Part shown: positions 13,130-22,467 of the stretch, in pieces | Position numbering within the stretch: position 1 is the first letter of the stretch | How the letters are laid out: each line of letters opens with the position of its first letter | Origin: Ancylostoma caninum | Taxonomy: Eukaryota; Nematoda; Chromadorea; Rhabditida; Ancylostomatidae | Direction of reading: 5' to 3' | Assembly (NCBI GenBank): GCA_037903475.1 | Contig: JBAJFG010000483.1 | Span: 124,001-188,000 of the forward strand | Length of the DNA: 64,000 bases | Notes under the pieces: generated by a model | Told to the model about the DNA's origin: nothing | Databases searched by the model: none | Seen by the model: only the letters and a program-made list of their open reading frames with translations | Program-made: the position numbers and the translations under genes

Positions 13130-13386
13130 TTCCGGCGGCGCGGCAACAGCAAGAAAACAAAGTAGAGATTAAAATCACGGAAACTGCAATAACACTTCAA
13201 CAGTCGGCTAATCGTGATACGGCTTGTGGATTGTTCGATGTTGACGTGGTGGACGTTGAGTGCATGTTGCTGTGGTGAATCCGTGGTGCAGCTTGAGTGG
13301 ATCCGTGGTGCAGAAATACGGAGTAGCTATTGAGACGACGAGGTGGGGAGATAGACGATGTGGGTGGGGGGAGGGGTGAGGCAGCA
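13130..13386 (-). other. 3' internal non-coding segment of the element
   Basis: This lies between the accessory ORF stop and the 3' LTR. A second, overlapping frame (13493-13197) reads a Pro/Ser/Thr-rich peptide but has no supported start. The bases touching the LTR (sense GCCGCGCCGCCGGAA) are GC-rich rather than polypurine. A short tandem duplication around TGCACCACGGAT is present. Confidence 0.5.
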
Positions 13387-13815
13387 TCAGTGATGACGTC
13401 TTTTGTAAGGGGCTCCAGGTCGACCACGGCTGCTGCATAGAAGCGTGTTATGCGGTAAACCGCAATACACGCAACTAACGCCGCAATCGTCAATGCCGTG
13501 CTTCGGCTTGAGGCAACGCTCGCACAGGGCTAGTTTTGCGGCCTGGAGGGTTCTGGCGACGGCGTCTGGGAAACGGCTGCAGCGGACCGTCTGATGCATA
13601 TCGCGGTTCTCCTCCAACGTGCAGAATGCACAAGATGAGCGTGGTTCTGAACGTTTTAGGAGTTCACTGCACGCGTCCTCGATGGTATTCAGCTGGCGCA
13701 GCATGGAGTCGTGGTCATTTTCCATGCGGTTGATCAGTGCACGAATAGCCGCTGATATGGGGGCAAATGCTGGAGTAGTGTCGATCTCGTCGAGAAAGTC
13801 TTCGAGATGAGCCAT
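13387..13815 (-). CDS. Accessory ORF: gag-like double zinc-knuckle protein
   Basis: A 142-residue frame starting at ATG, 193 bp downstream of the env stop and inside the same retroelement. The N-terminal ~60 residues are acidic and helical-looking, with no recognised domain. Then come a Cys/His cluster (CAFC...H...C, residues ~63-80), a canonical CX2CX4HX4C knuckle (CERCLKPKHGIDDC) and a CX2CX3HX4C knuckle (CVYCGLPHNTLLC), ending in a basic tail. This three-finger order parallels the nucleocapsid part of this element's own Gag (residues 409-471), but the sequences are only distantly alike. It is probably a nucleic-acid-binding Gag relative. It could be a captured host or other-element gag fragment, or a true accessory gene expressed by splicing or re-initiation. 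Its role is unknown. Confidence 0.6.
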   Translation of the reverse strand: MAHLEDFLDEIDTTPAFAPISAAIRALINRMENDHDSMLRQLNTIEDACSELLKRSEPRSSCAFCTLEENRDMHQTVRCSRFPDAVARTLQAAKLALCERCLKPKHGIDDCGVSCVYCGLPHNTLLCSSRGRPGAPYKRRHH

Positions 13816-14008
13816 AGCGACAACTAGATGTTGATTAGTTTTTTTTTTGGGTCGTGCTTTTATGCTGATGTCCAGGCTCCGCCCACTATGGATAAAATCA
13901 CATAAACAAACTTGGGAAACATATGGACAATGAACTCTAAGTGATTTATATTGGGCACAAGGCTTAACGTGAGAACGGTAATAGTTTACAGTAATCTGAT
14001 ACTGTCTC

Positions 14009-17000
14009 CTACACTCTTCTTTTAGCGAATATTGCGCAACACTTGCCTATACAAGTCACAATGAGTTTCGAAATCAAAATTACCATTGTTAATAAGAATT
14101 TAAAAATATGAATAATTATTTTTATGACCAATATAATGATGGTGGGTCCCATGATGTAGGTCATGACTGTTGTTATTGCGAGTGCACCCAATGCTCCGAG
14201 TACAAGCTTCCAGTGTTCCGTAAATAATCTTGCGAGTGGTTGTAGATCAGGTAGATCAAAATTTTCGAAGAGGGTTCTTGACTCTTTTTCGTCGTTTTCT
14301 GCAGGAAACAATTGATTTCGCTTGTATCTTGGGTGGTATACTAATGTGCCGCGTAGATCAAACGTAAGTTCACGCCCACTACACAACGTGTGACACCTTT
14401 GTTGGATTAGAGCGCGATTAAACTCGAGTGATACCACATTGGATCTATTCGATGGACCACATTGGATTGAGAAAACCTGTGATTCGCATTCGACAGTTGC
14501 CCATGCAGCGATATCGGTTTTACAAGAGACATTTACTTGTGCTCCTTCAAAGCAACTGTAGCAACCCCTTATTTCTTCGAAAGTGATGTCACAAGGCTGT
14601 TCAATTATGTAGTTAGAGCTATTTATCATAAAGTTAGACTGCAGTACAATAGTGATTTCACCTTCTTGCGAATAGGCATTAATATCTCCACTTTCTGCCC
14701 TGATTTCTGTGAATGGGGTTTTGATTGGAAATATATTCGTGATGTCCTTACGTAAGTTGCGGATAGAACCTTGTGGACATTTGCATGCTCTGGGAGCTTT
14801 TAGATTTTCGCATACACAAATCATTCTATTTACGCATTTTGAAAATTCCTCTTGTGCCTGTACTTTCGAATCACATTCTACTGGCAGAATATAATCGTCG
14901 GGCAAGGTTAATGCTTCACTTTCAGAGAGAGCGAACCTTCTGTCCATTAGTGGAAAATGAGGTTTTTGAATAGAAATTACCGTAATTGATAAATTATCAT
15001 GTTTTTGAGTAATGTAGGGAACCAGATCCATTGATTTTCTGCTGCCTCTGTTATACATCGTTATGTCGATGTCAACTTGCACTACGGGTGTCCATTCCAT
15101 GCAGCGCACCAGTTCATAAACTGACCTACTTTTCGGAATTTGTGCGAGTCGCAGAAAGGAGCACGCAGGGAACGGGAGGAAGCAGCCGCAAGCAAGGCCA
15201 CCACATGTCTGATCACACGTTATGTATCCGGGATACACAGATGCCATCTCCAATTCTGGTATGGTCCCATTTGAGTAGATTTTATTGCACATGCCTCGAG
15301 TGCATGAGCCCATCTGCGGACACCTTGTCGTACGGAAAAATTTATGCATCGTGTCTCTAGTAAAGAAAAGTGAAACTTTGTTACAAGTTAGTTTAATTGG
15401 TCCATTGCTTATCTTTATCACTCCCACTGTAGTATTGGAGTGGTTGATTTGAATGCAAAGTTCTGGGCTAATTTTGTTGAAAAGGATTTCTTGATTGAAT
15501 TCGTACAGACATTTTCCTCTTGATTCACACACCATTTCCACAGTATGCCTCATGTAGCCATGTTGACAGCCGGATACTAGCGCGAATATGCTGAGCATTA
15601 CTGTAGCACTTGCAATCAGAGGAGATGGTCTGAACATGTTCATTTCGAATCCAACCTCTACGTTGAAACCTTGCTGTTTGCGTTTCCTGTACAAGCTTAC
15701 AGCCCAAATTATGCTCATTACTGCCGCGATTATGGAGTAAAAGGCAATGGTTACTGTAATGACTGCACCGACTGGCCAGCAGTGTGGATTACCTATAAGG
15801 TCTATGCTCAAGATCGATGCCGTTTCTGCGCATACGTCTGGCGGCTCGCACCACTCGACTGTTGAGATTACCCCGCTGTGCTGTGTCGATCGTATTTTGA
15901 CTCCAACTGCATGCCGTAATGGTGATATTGGTAAAGTGAACTTCATTTCTTCATTAATGTCGGTAAATGTTCTGCACTCTTGGTTGAAGCACAGTTCGAA
16001 TTTTCCTTTCGGTGGTGCTATAAACACAGTACCGTTGTAACATCTGATGTGGTCTTCTTGCGCTGCTGCAGGATCGATTACCAATATTGCTAGCATGGCC
16101 ATAACTAAAGATGATACCGATGAACCACCAGATGTTGGGGTCGTAGATCTATCAAGATCAGCTTCAAATTCCCTGATATTATCCAGCGCACGAGATTTCG
16201 AATCTCTGGCTAAGTGACCTCTTGTTCTTGGTGGAGGCGGATTTTGAGGAACATGTTGTATGTTGTTTGGATTTCGTTCCTCGGAAGGATCAGATAGTGA
16301 ACGGATTTCAAGTGGATATATTTTATTGAGTGGCCTTTGCAGAATCTTGTGATTGGGCATGAGAATTTTTGCTGATCTTATCATTCCATCTGCGCTCTTA
16401 ATCAGCTCTTCTATTTTGCCATATATCCACTGTCCTCTCGGTAGCAGTTCTTGCTCGATTAGAACGATTTCGCCCACGAGCGGAGTCTTATTGACGTGGC
16501 GTGGTTGGTTTAATTGACACCTGTGGCTGTCACGTAAAACCGTGAGATATTCAAAGTTCCATTTTTCCCAAAATTTTGACGCTATGGTCTCGGAATATGC
16601 CAGTGCTTCGTAAGCTTGTGCAGCCGTTTGTATTATTTCAGTTTCATAAAGAGGGTCATTTATGAAAATGCTATTCTGTGAACTTGGAATTGAGAACTTC
16701 AAATTTCCTTGCAGAAAATCGATAGGTCTGAGAGGAATTTCTGAAAGATCAGATGAACTAAGCTTTGTAATTGGGCGAGTATTTATGATTGCTTCAATTC
16801 GGGTTATAACTGTGACCATTTGTTCGAAAGATAATTTTCTTCTCCCGATAGATTTGTGAAGACTCCTTTTTACTGATCCGACAAGTCTCTCCCAAACACC
16901 TCCCATCCACGGAGAGGCAGGTGGATTGAAAATCCACTTAATGCCTTCGGAGGCGCTGTAATTCATCACAGAATTTCCCGTTATTTCATTCTGCTCGAAC

Positions 17001-20000
17001 AAAGTTTCGATTATTTTCTGACCAAGTTTGAAATTTGTTCCACAATCGGACCTCATCAAACGTGGGACTCCTCTGCGCGAAACAAAACGTACAAAACTGT
17101 TGAGGAACGCTCCTGTAGAAAGATTTTCCACCACTTCTAAGTGGACTGCTCTCGTTGCCAAACATGTGTAAAGACAGATGTACATATTTTCATTTGTTTT
17201 GGACTGAAATGGACCCATGAAGTCACAGCCAACATTTCTAAATGGTTTACTTATTGTCACCCTGTCTGGTGGCAAGGGTGGCATCTCAGGCGCTCCATAT
17301 GGTAAGCCATGGCATCTCTTACAAGTAGGGCAATTTTTGACGAATCTTCTAATTGCGCGTGATGGCTGGGGAATCCAATATTTTTGTCTCGCTAATGACA
17401 ATATGTGATCTTTGCCACAGTGAGCATTCTCGTAGTGCAAGTCGATAATTATGAGTCGAGCGAGGTCGGAGTCGTTAACGACATAGATGGGCATTCTTGT
17501 ATCGAATGGCAGAGCTGCATTTTGTATTCTTGATTTGTAGCGAATAATTCCAAACTCATCCTTCAGTATTATCTGATTTGGAAATCGTTTTTTCAGTTTC
17601 TGTAAGTCGATATTCTTATGAAGTGATGCTATTATCAACTTCTCACTTAGAGTGATTTCGTCGCAGGTAATTACGGACTCTGGGTCGTAGTCTTTGATGA
17701 ACGATGTTGTAATTAACGTTGATCTTGCTGAGTTACATCGATCGATCCACTTACGGAGTAGTTTTCCGACTCTGGCTACAGTTCGCAACAGAATTTTGAA
17801 GCGTGAAAACCTCGACAAATCAACCAAAGTTGATTTGGATTCCGTATTTTGCTCACGAACTTCGATACTAGCATGTTCCCACGTTACATTTTCTTCAACA
17901 TGCTCAACTTCACTTAGAATGTCGATGGAACGTAATTTCCAGTTGGAAGGTTCCAATGCCAGCCACCGCGGCCCTCTAAGCCAGTCATGACTGTTAATCT
18001 CTGCTGCTTTAAGGCCTCGCGTTCCTGCATCGGCAGGATTAGCTTCTGTAGGGATATGGAAGAATTTCACCTGAATCCCCTTACTCTCAACATAGGATCT
18101 GATTTTTCCTATTCTATCTTTCTGGTTAGAAACAAACGCTGGCAGTTTTCTGGACGATTTAATCCATTGTAAAGCTATTTCGCTGTCACTGACTATATTC
18201 ATTTGACATATAGTAGAATCAAGATTATCTAAAATATTTTTACCCAATCGCATTCCAATCAGAATGCCAAGCATTTCCAAACGTGGTATTGTTTGTCTGC
18301 ACTTTTTCGGAGTGAGTTTTGACTTTCCGCTAATCAATTGCGTGACCTCTTTGGTGTCATTATCCCGCAGGAAGGCACAGGTCGAGATCGCGAGATTGCT
18401 CGCATCACAGAACATCCAAAGAACTGCCTTTGAGGTGTGAATACCTCGAACATATTGGAGGGATGATCTGGGGAATCTAACGCGTACATTGTTTATCTCA
18501 TCACAGACAGAATTCCATCTTCGGGTCAGTGTTGTACTGACTACTTCGTTCCAATCTATTCCTGTTTCGTAAATTTCTCGCATGAGTGATTTAAGTTTAA
18601 CAATTAGTGGTGCTGTCACCCCGAGTGGATCATAAACCGAGTTTATGAGACTGACAACATCTCGTTTCGTCAGTCTTGCTTTTGTGGGCAAGTCAATTTT
18701 GATACTGAATTCGTCAGTTTCGGTGTTGTATGGTAAACCAAGAATTTTAATGTCACCTGACGGTGATCTATCCGGATCCGGAATACATTCATTGACTTTT
18801 TTTGAATTAGACACATACTCGCGTAGATTCATCCCCATTTCTTTGAAGAGATTTTTTGATTCTGTGTATTTTTCCAAGACTTCAGTCTCATTTTCGGCTG
18901 TCAATAAGATGTTGTCAACGTAAATATTTCGTGCTATCTCATGTGAAATTGGGGTGTCTTTCATGTTTAGATAAGCAAGTATTGCCATATTTAAGACACT
19001 CGGCGATGCGGTAACGCCAAATGGCAGGCGATTGAATCTGTAAACAATTATGTTGTCCTTTGTCGGCAAGCGATTGATGTCTTTGATCCAAAGAAAGCGA
19101 CAAAGATCTTTGTGTTCATCTATAAGGCGAATCTGAGTGAAAGCAGCCTCGATATCGCATGTCAAGATGAACTTGCTAAATCTACACCGAATCAAAATGT
19201 CATGGATTTTGTTAACGAACGATTCTCCAGTGTGAATTACATCGTTCAGTGAAAGTTTTCCTCTTTGTTTGGAAGAGGCATCAAACACAATTCTGAGCGG
19301 CTTTGCTTTTAAGGGTTTCCATACACCGGAATGGGGCATATAGTAAGTGCCGGCCGAGCTTTCGATTTTATCATTTGCTTTTTCGATGATACCACTTTTG
19401 AAATATTCATCGAGTATTTTGGTGTACCATGACCTCAGTTCTGTGTTGGTGGCCAGCTGCCTTTGCAAAGCCTCGAGCCTACGGTAGGCCATCCCGTAAT
19501 TATCGGACAGATCGATTACATTATCCTTCAGAGGGAACGGTGCGGTCACCACACCACCATCAAATGATATGGCTTTCGAGTAGTTCTCAAAATACTCAAA
19601 TGTTTTCTCATCGTTCGTGAATTCGTTTGCAGAAATACCTAATCCATCCAGTTCGAAGATTTTTTGAAGTATTTCTGTCTCGCTTGACTCCTGTACAAGT
19701 GTGAGAGCATGAGTAATATCTTCGCTCCCTTTTTCGTCTGCACAAATTGACCCGCGCCCGTGAAGAGTGGGACCAAGAACTGTTCTAGCCACATACAATC
19801 CGGATGGCAGGACTGTCTTTCTGCTGCTCATAACGAATTCATAATAGTAGTCTAGTCCTACTAAAATCTGCGGATTTTGATGTTCACCCCGTATTCTCGG
19901 GTTACACAAACAGATATCATTCTCCTGCAGATATTGTTTGTCTTCTTCCAAAAGATGCGCGGAAGGAAATCCGTTGGTTATTACGGGCTTTGTTTGTGCA

Positions 20001-21907
20001 ACCATGTTAAGTTCCCTCCCGAAAATTGTCGAGATCCTCAAGGGCACATAAAAAGTTCTGAATTTCTCAATATGTCCACCAATACCCGACATCGTGCACA
20101 AGTCGCTCTTCTGTTTTGGAAGGCCGAATTCTTCAGCAGTTTTCTCGAGTATAATCGTCCTTTGAGCACCAGTGTCGAAAAACACTAAAACTCGTTCGAA
20201 TTGGCTCGTATTGTGATTCCAAATATTGGCTTCTGCCGTCATGAGTACAACTTGATCTTTTCTGTTTTTATCAATACTACTTTTTACTAATGAGCTAGTA
20301 TTGGTTAGTTCTGCGTGTAGGCTTGAAGTATGGTCTCTCTGGCGAGCGTCATTTGAAGCTCGATTGCGCCATCCTGGAGGATTTCCTCTTGTTTCTCCGG
20401 CAGGGGGTCGCCTGCTGGCGGCCGGTGTATTGGCGAAGCGAACTGCGCGATTATTCGGCGAACCTGAGTTTTCGGGTGTTCTTGTATTTTGGAAGCACAA
20501 ACTGATGTGGTGCATTCTTGCACAGTTGGGGCAGTTAGGTCTGCTACACTGATTGCTTCTGTGTTGGTCAGTAAAACATTTCCAACACCGTTTCGATTCT
20601 ATAACTATGTTTCTTTTCTGCTGAACATCAGTAACGGCTCTGCAGTTCGATGGAAAATGTTCGCAGCTGTCACAGAAAATGCACGTTTTCTCTCGTTTTT
20701 GTACCTGCGATTTCTCTTGAGGTTGATATTTCCTAAATTCTTGAAACTCGGTTTTGGAGCGACCTTTTAGTCTCGATTCTACGTACTTCTTCGCATTAAT
20801 TTCTTTATCAAGTTGTTCCATGACATCCTCGACTTTTACTTCTTCCATTTCTTGGATGGAGATTAGCACGTTTTTTACAATGCTATATGGAAATTTTTCT
20901 AGAATCTTTTCTGTCCACATAGCGTCTTGCATATTTGGAATATCCTGCCCAGCGGACACCATTTGGTTAATGAGCATTCTGATCTTGTCGAAAATAAAGG
21001 TGCAACTTTCGCCATTGTTCTTGGCTCCTGGAAGATCAATGAGTCTTTGAACGATTTTGGCTCTATTAACTGGTTTGTTGCCATACTTTTTCTTTAGAGT
21101 GTCAACCATCCATTTATAGTTCTGTGGAATTAGTTGTATTCCTTTTATGGCCATTTCAGCCCTTCCTTTCAAGCTATCCTTTAATAGGAGCATTTTTTCG
21201 ACGGTGCTGAGCACTTTGTTTTGGTGGACGAGTGTTTCGTATACTGCCCAGAACTCTGGGAATTCCTCTTCGTCTCCCCAGAATCTGGGAAGACTCATTT
21301 GTTTTGGTTTGAGTGTTCTACAGATGAAATCTTCTTCAACCGAGTCTCTGCTGCCCTCGGAAGTATCCTCTGACAACCACATTGCGTCATTCTGGTTGAT
21401 AACCTCATCACCATCCTTAATCGGAACTGAACTGCTGCTTCCTGGCTGGCCGGATTGATTGTATGCAGGTTCAGGTTGCCTCAAAGCGGTTTTGGGTAAT
21501 TTTATTCCCATTTTGCGCGAGAGCATTTCAGCTTGATTTTTTGCCTCAGTAAGTCTCGCGCCTAGCATAAATTTCATTTCGTTGGCTTTTGCAATAATTT
21601 CCGTGAACTTGATTTCGCTATCGATGTCTTCGACCTCTTTTTCTAGTTCTTTTTTATTGGCTTTTGTTTTAGCGTCGTCAAATTCTCTTTGCAGTTTATC
21701 CACGAGTGATTGCAATGAACTTCTACTCTGTTCGATAGTATTGATGCTCCCCAGTATGAGGTTGATTGTGCTCAGTAATGTCTCGCATTTTTCCTCATCA
21801 GATCCCACAGGTTTGATTTCGCCTGTGTAGGGTGAGAATTTCTCCAGAAGTACTTGGAGGGTTTTTGCGCTATGCGCAATAGGTTTTCTATGGAAAACCA
21901 GTGACAT
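14009..21907 (-). CDS. Bel/Pao Gag-Pol-Env polyprotein (2632 aa)
   Basis: A single uninterrupted frame from ATG at 21907. Gag: a coiled-coil-like stretch ~40-130, a DUF1759-like region ~205-370, and nucleocapsid fingers at 409-422, 441-454 and 459-471. Aspartic protease: DTG at 578-580. Reverse transcriptase: Asp918 (CDIEAAF) and YVDN at 996-999, where most retroelements have YXDD. RNase H: Asp1168, Glu1211, Asp1241, Asp1293. Integrase: HX4H (1491, 1496) and CX2C (1526, 1529) finger, then Asp1562, Asp1621, Glu1673. A DUF5641-like region lies at ~1775-1870. Env: signal-like segment ~1932-1949, membrane segment ~2047-2070, second hydrophobic segment ~2094-2112, a Cys-rich ectodomain with CGGLACGCF (2235-2243) resembling phlebovirus G2-type class II fusion proteins, a basic RYKR site (2527-2530), and C-terminal membrane segments from ~2568. 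All catalytic residues except the second RT Asp are present. Env fused in frame to Pol is unusual, so processing by cleavage or splicing is inferred. Confidence 0.93.
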   Translation of the reverse strand: MSLVFHRKPIAHSAKTLQVLLEKFSPYTGEIKPVGSDEEKCETLLSTINLILGSINTIEQSRSSLQSLVDKLQREFDDAKTKANKKELEKEVEDIDSEIKFTEIIAKANEMKFMLGARLTEAKNQAEMLSRKMGIKLPKTALRQPEPAYNQSGQPGSSSSVPIKDGDEVINQNDAMWLSEDTSEGSRDSVEEDFICRTLKPKQMSLPRFWGDEEEFPEFWAVYETLVHQNKVLSTVEKMLLLKDSLKGRAEMAIKGIQLIPQNYKWMVDTLKKKYGNKPVNRAKIVQRLIDLPGAKNNGESCTFIFDKIRMLINQMVSAGQDIPNMQDAMWTEKILEKFPYSIVKNVLISIQEMEEVKVEDVMEQLDKEINAKKYVESRLKGRSKTEFQEFRKYQPQEKSQVQKREKTCIFCDSCEHFPSNCRAVTDVQQKRNIVIESKRCWKCFTDQHRSNQCSRPNCPNCARMHHISLCFQNTRTPENSGSPNNRAVRFANTPAASRRPPAGETRGNPPGWRNRASNDARQRDHTSSLHAELTNTSSLVKSSIDKNRKDQVVLMTAEANIWNHNTSQFERVLVFFDTGAQRTIILEKTAEEFGLPKQKSDLCTMSGIGGHIEKFRTFYVPLRISTIFGRELNMVAQTKPVITNGFPSAHLLEEDKQYLQENDICLCNPRIRGEHQNPQILVGLDYYYEFVMSSRKTVLPSGLYVARTVLGPTLHGRGSICADEKGSEDITHALTLVQESSETEILQKIFELDGLGISANEFTNDEKTFEYFENYSKAISFDGGVVTAPFPLKDNVIDLSDNYGMAYRRLEALQRQLATNTELRSWYTKILDEYFKSGIIEKANDKIESSAGTYYMPHSGVWKPLKAKPLRIVFDASSKQRGKLSLNDVIHTGESFVNKIHDILIRCRFSKFILTCDIEAAFTQIRLIDEHKDLCRFLWIKDINRLPTKDNIIVYRFNRLPFGVTASPSVLNMAILAYLNMKDTPISHEIARNIYVDNILLTAENETEVLEKYTESKNLFKEMGMNLREYVSNSKKVNECIPDPDRSPSGDIKILGLPYNTETDEFSIKIDLPTKARLTKRDVVSLINSVYDPLGVTAPLIVKLKSLMREIYETGIDWNEVVSTTLTRRWNSVCDEINNVRVRFPRSSLQYVRGIHTSKAVLWMFCDASNLAISTCAFLRDNDTKEVTQLISGKSKLTPKKCRQTIPRLEMLGILIGMRLGKNILDNLDSTICQMNIVSDSEIALQWIKSSRKLPAFVSNQKDRIGKIRSYVESKGIQVKFFHIPTEANPADAGTRGLKAAEINSHDWLRGPRWLALEPSNWKLRSIDILSEVEHVEENVTWEHASIEVREQNTESKSTLVDLSRFSRFKILLRTVARVGKLLRKWIDRCNSARSTLITTSFIKDYDPESVITCDEITLSEKLIIASLHKNIDLQKLKKRFPNQIILKDEFGIIRYKSRIQNAALPFDTRMPIYVVNDSDLARLIIIDLHYENAHCGKDHILSLARQKYWIPQPSRAIRRFVKNCPTCKRCHGLPYGAPEMPPLPPDRVTISKPFRNVGCDFMGPFQSKTNENMYICLYTCLATRAVHLEVVENLSTGAFLNSFVRFVSRRGVPRLMRSDCGTNFKLGQKIIETLFEQNEITGNSVMNYSASEGIKWIFNPPASPWMGGVWERLVGSVKRSLHKSIGRRKLSFEQMVTVITRIEAIINTRPITKLSSSDLSEIPLRPIDFLQGNLKFSIPSSQNSIFINDPLYETEIIQTAAQAYEALAYSETIASKFWEKWNFEYLTVLRDSHRCQLNQPRHVNKTPLVGEIVLIEQELLPRGQWIYGKIEELIKSADGMIRSAKILMPNHKILQRPLNKIYPLEIRSLSDPSEERNPNNIQHVPQNPPPPRTRGHLARDSKSRALDNIREFEADLDRSTTPTSGGSSVSSLVMAMLAILVIDPAAAQEDHIRCYNGTVFIAPPKGKFELCFNQECRTFTDINEEMKFTLPISPLRHAVGVKIRSTQHSGVISTVEWCEPPDVCAETASILSIDLIGNPHCWPVGAVITVTIAFYSIIAAVMSIIWAVSLYRKRKQQGFNVEVGFEMNMFRPSPLIASATVMLSIFALVSGCQHGYMRHTVEMVCESRGKCLYEFNQEILFNKISPELCIQINHSNTTVGVIKISNGPIKLTCNKVSLFFTRDTMHKFFRTTRCPQMGSCTRGMCNKIYSNGTIPELEMASVYPGYITCDQTCGGLACGCFLPFPACSFLRLAQIPKSRSVYELVRCMEWTPVVQVDIDITMYNRGSRKSMDLVPYITQKHDNLSITVISIQKPHFPLMDRRFALSESEALTLPDDYILPVECDSKVQAQEEFSKCVNRMICVCENLKAPRACKCPQGSIRNLRKDITNIFPIKTPFTEIRAESGDINAYSQEGEITIVLQSNFMINSSNYIIEQPCDITFEEIRGCYSCFEGAQVNVSCKTDIAAWATVECESQVFSIQCGPSNRSNVVSLEFNRALIQQRCHTLCSGRELTFDLRGTLVYHPRYKRNQLFPAENDEKESRTLFENFDLPDLQPLARLFTEHWKLVLGALGALAITTVMTYIMGPTIIILVIKIIIHIFKFLLTMVILISKLIVTCIGKCCAIFAKRRV

Positions 21908-21983
21908 CGTAAAGATGTTACACAGCTATGGGGCTTGCTGTGGGCAGCTTAGGGGCTTGCTGCACTTTCTCGACACTTTCTTA

Positions 21984-21996
21984 GGTCGATGCACCA
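21984..21996 (-). promoter_or_regulatory. Primer-binding site, tRNA-Gly-like
   Basis: Five bases inside the 5' LTR the sense strand reads TGGTGCATCGACC. This is complementary to the 3' end of a tRNA ending GGTCGATGCACCA. It matches the invertebrate tRNA-Gly(GCC) 3' end (CCGATGCACCA, recalled) with one mismatch. A tRNA-Gly primer is inferred. Confidence 0.7.
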
Positions 21997-22001
21997 AAAA
22001 T

Positions 22002-22260
22002 TGTGCTGCCGGGGGATGAGTCTTCCCAGCAAAGGGTGATTGGCACCCAAGAAAACAGTGGTTCAGTGGTTACAAATTTATCCAAAATTCACAACATAAA
22101 ATGCCGACCTTCGGTCGGCTGCACAAAATCAACACTGCCTGTTCGCGACATCTGGAGGCGGTTCGTCTTTACATAGATACAGGCGACACAAAGGATGAGG
22201 TATAAACAAAGTGGGTAACAGAGTGGGATAATCCACATGTTCTGATGCCCCATCAGAACA
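22002..22260 (-). repeat. 5' LTR of the Bel/Pao element
   Basis: A 259-bp LTR identical by eye to the copy at 12871-13129. It starts (sense) with the same terminal palindrome (22238-22260) and has the same internal stem-loop (22103-22119). It is the expected promoter of the element. An open frame runs through much of it (hydrophobic ...YPLCLYLILCVACIYV...), but this frame has no downstream partner and is most likely chance. Confidence 0.95.
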
Positions 22261-22467
22261 AGAAGTGTTTGGTAATTTTTGGCATTTTGTCTCACATTTT
22301 TTCTCTGTTCCAATTATTAGGACTTAACGTTTTTCTATGCATTTCTGAACGTCATTGTCTCAGCGTCTCCTTTTAACAACAGGATGGGAAATCTATCCAT
22401 CTATTCATTTATCCATTTGTTTTTTTTTATTCCAGTACACACAAGATGCCTCGAAAGAGAAGCAAAA

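Larger units (their letters stand above)
12871..22260 (-). mobile_element. Complete Bel/Pao LTR retroelement with env (Cer7/Tas-like)
   Basis: A 9390-bp element on the minus strand. It is bounded by 259-bp LTRs (12871-13129 and 22002-22260) that I found identical on side-by-side reading, each with TG...CA ends. The flanks carry a 5-bp target duplication, AGAAG (12866-12870 and 22261-22265), the length typical of Bel/Pao. Inside, in sense order, are a tRNA-Gly-like primer site, a ~94-nt leader, one gag-pol-env frame (21907-14009) and a second zinc-knuckle ORF (13815-13387). No frameshift or stop interrupts the polyprotein. Identical LTRs plus intact frame imply a very recent insertion that may still be mobile. 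The purine tract expected just before the 3' LTR is not apparent. Confidence 0.93.

Noticed and set aside
14537..21830. Many plus-strand ORFs antisense to the retroelement polyprotein
   Set aside because: Shadow frames of the 2632-codon coding sequence with no domain of their own.
22089..22313. Hydrophobic ORF inside the LTR (also 12958-13200)
   Set aside because: It leaves the LTR into different flanks at each copy and has no start context; treated as chance.
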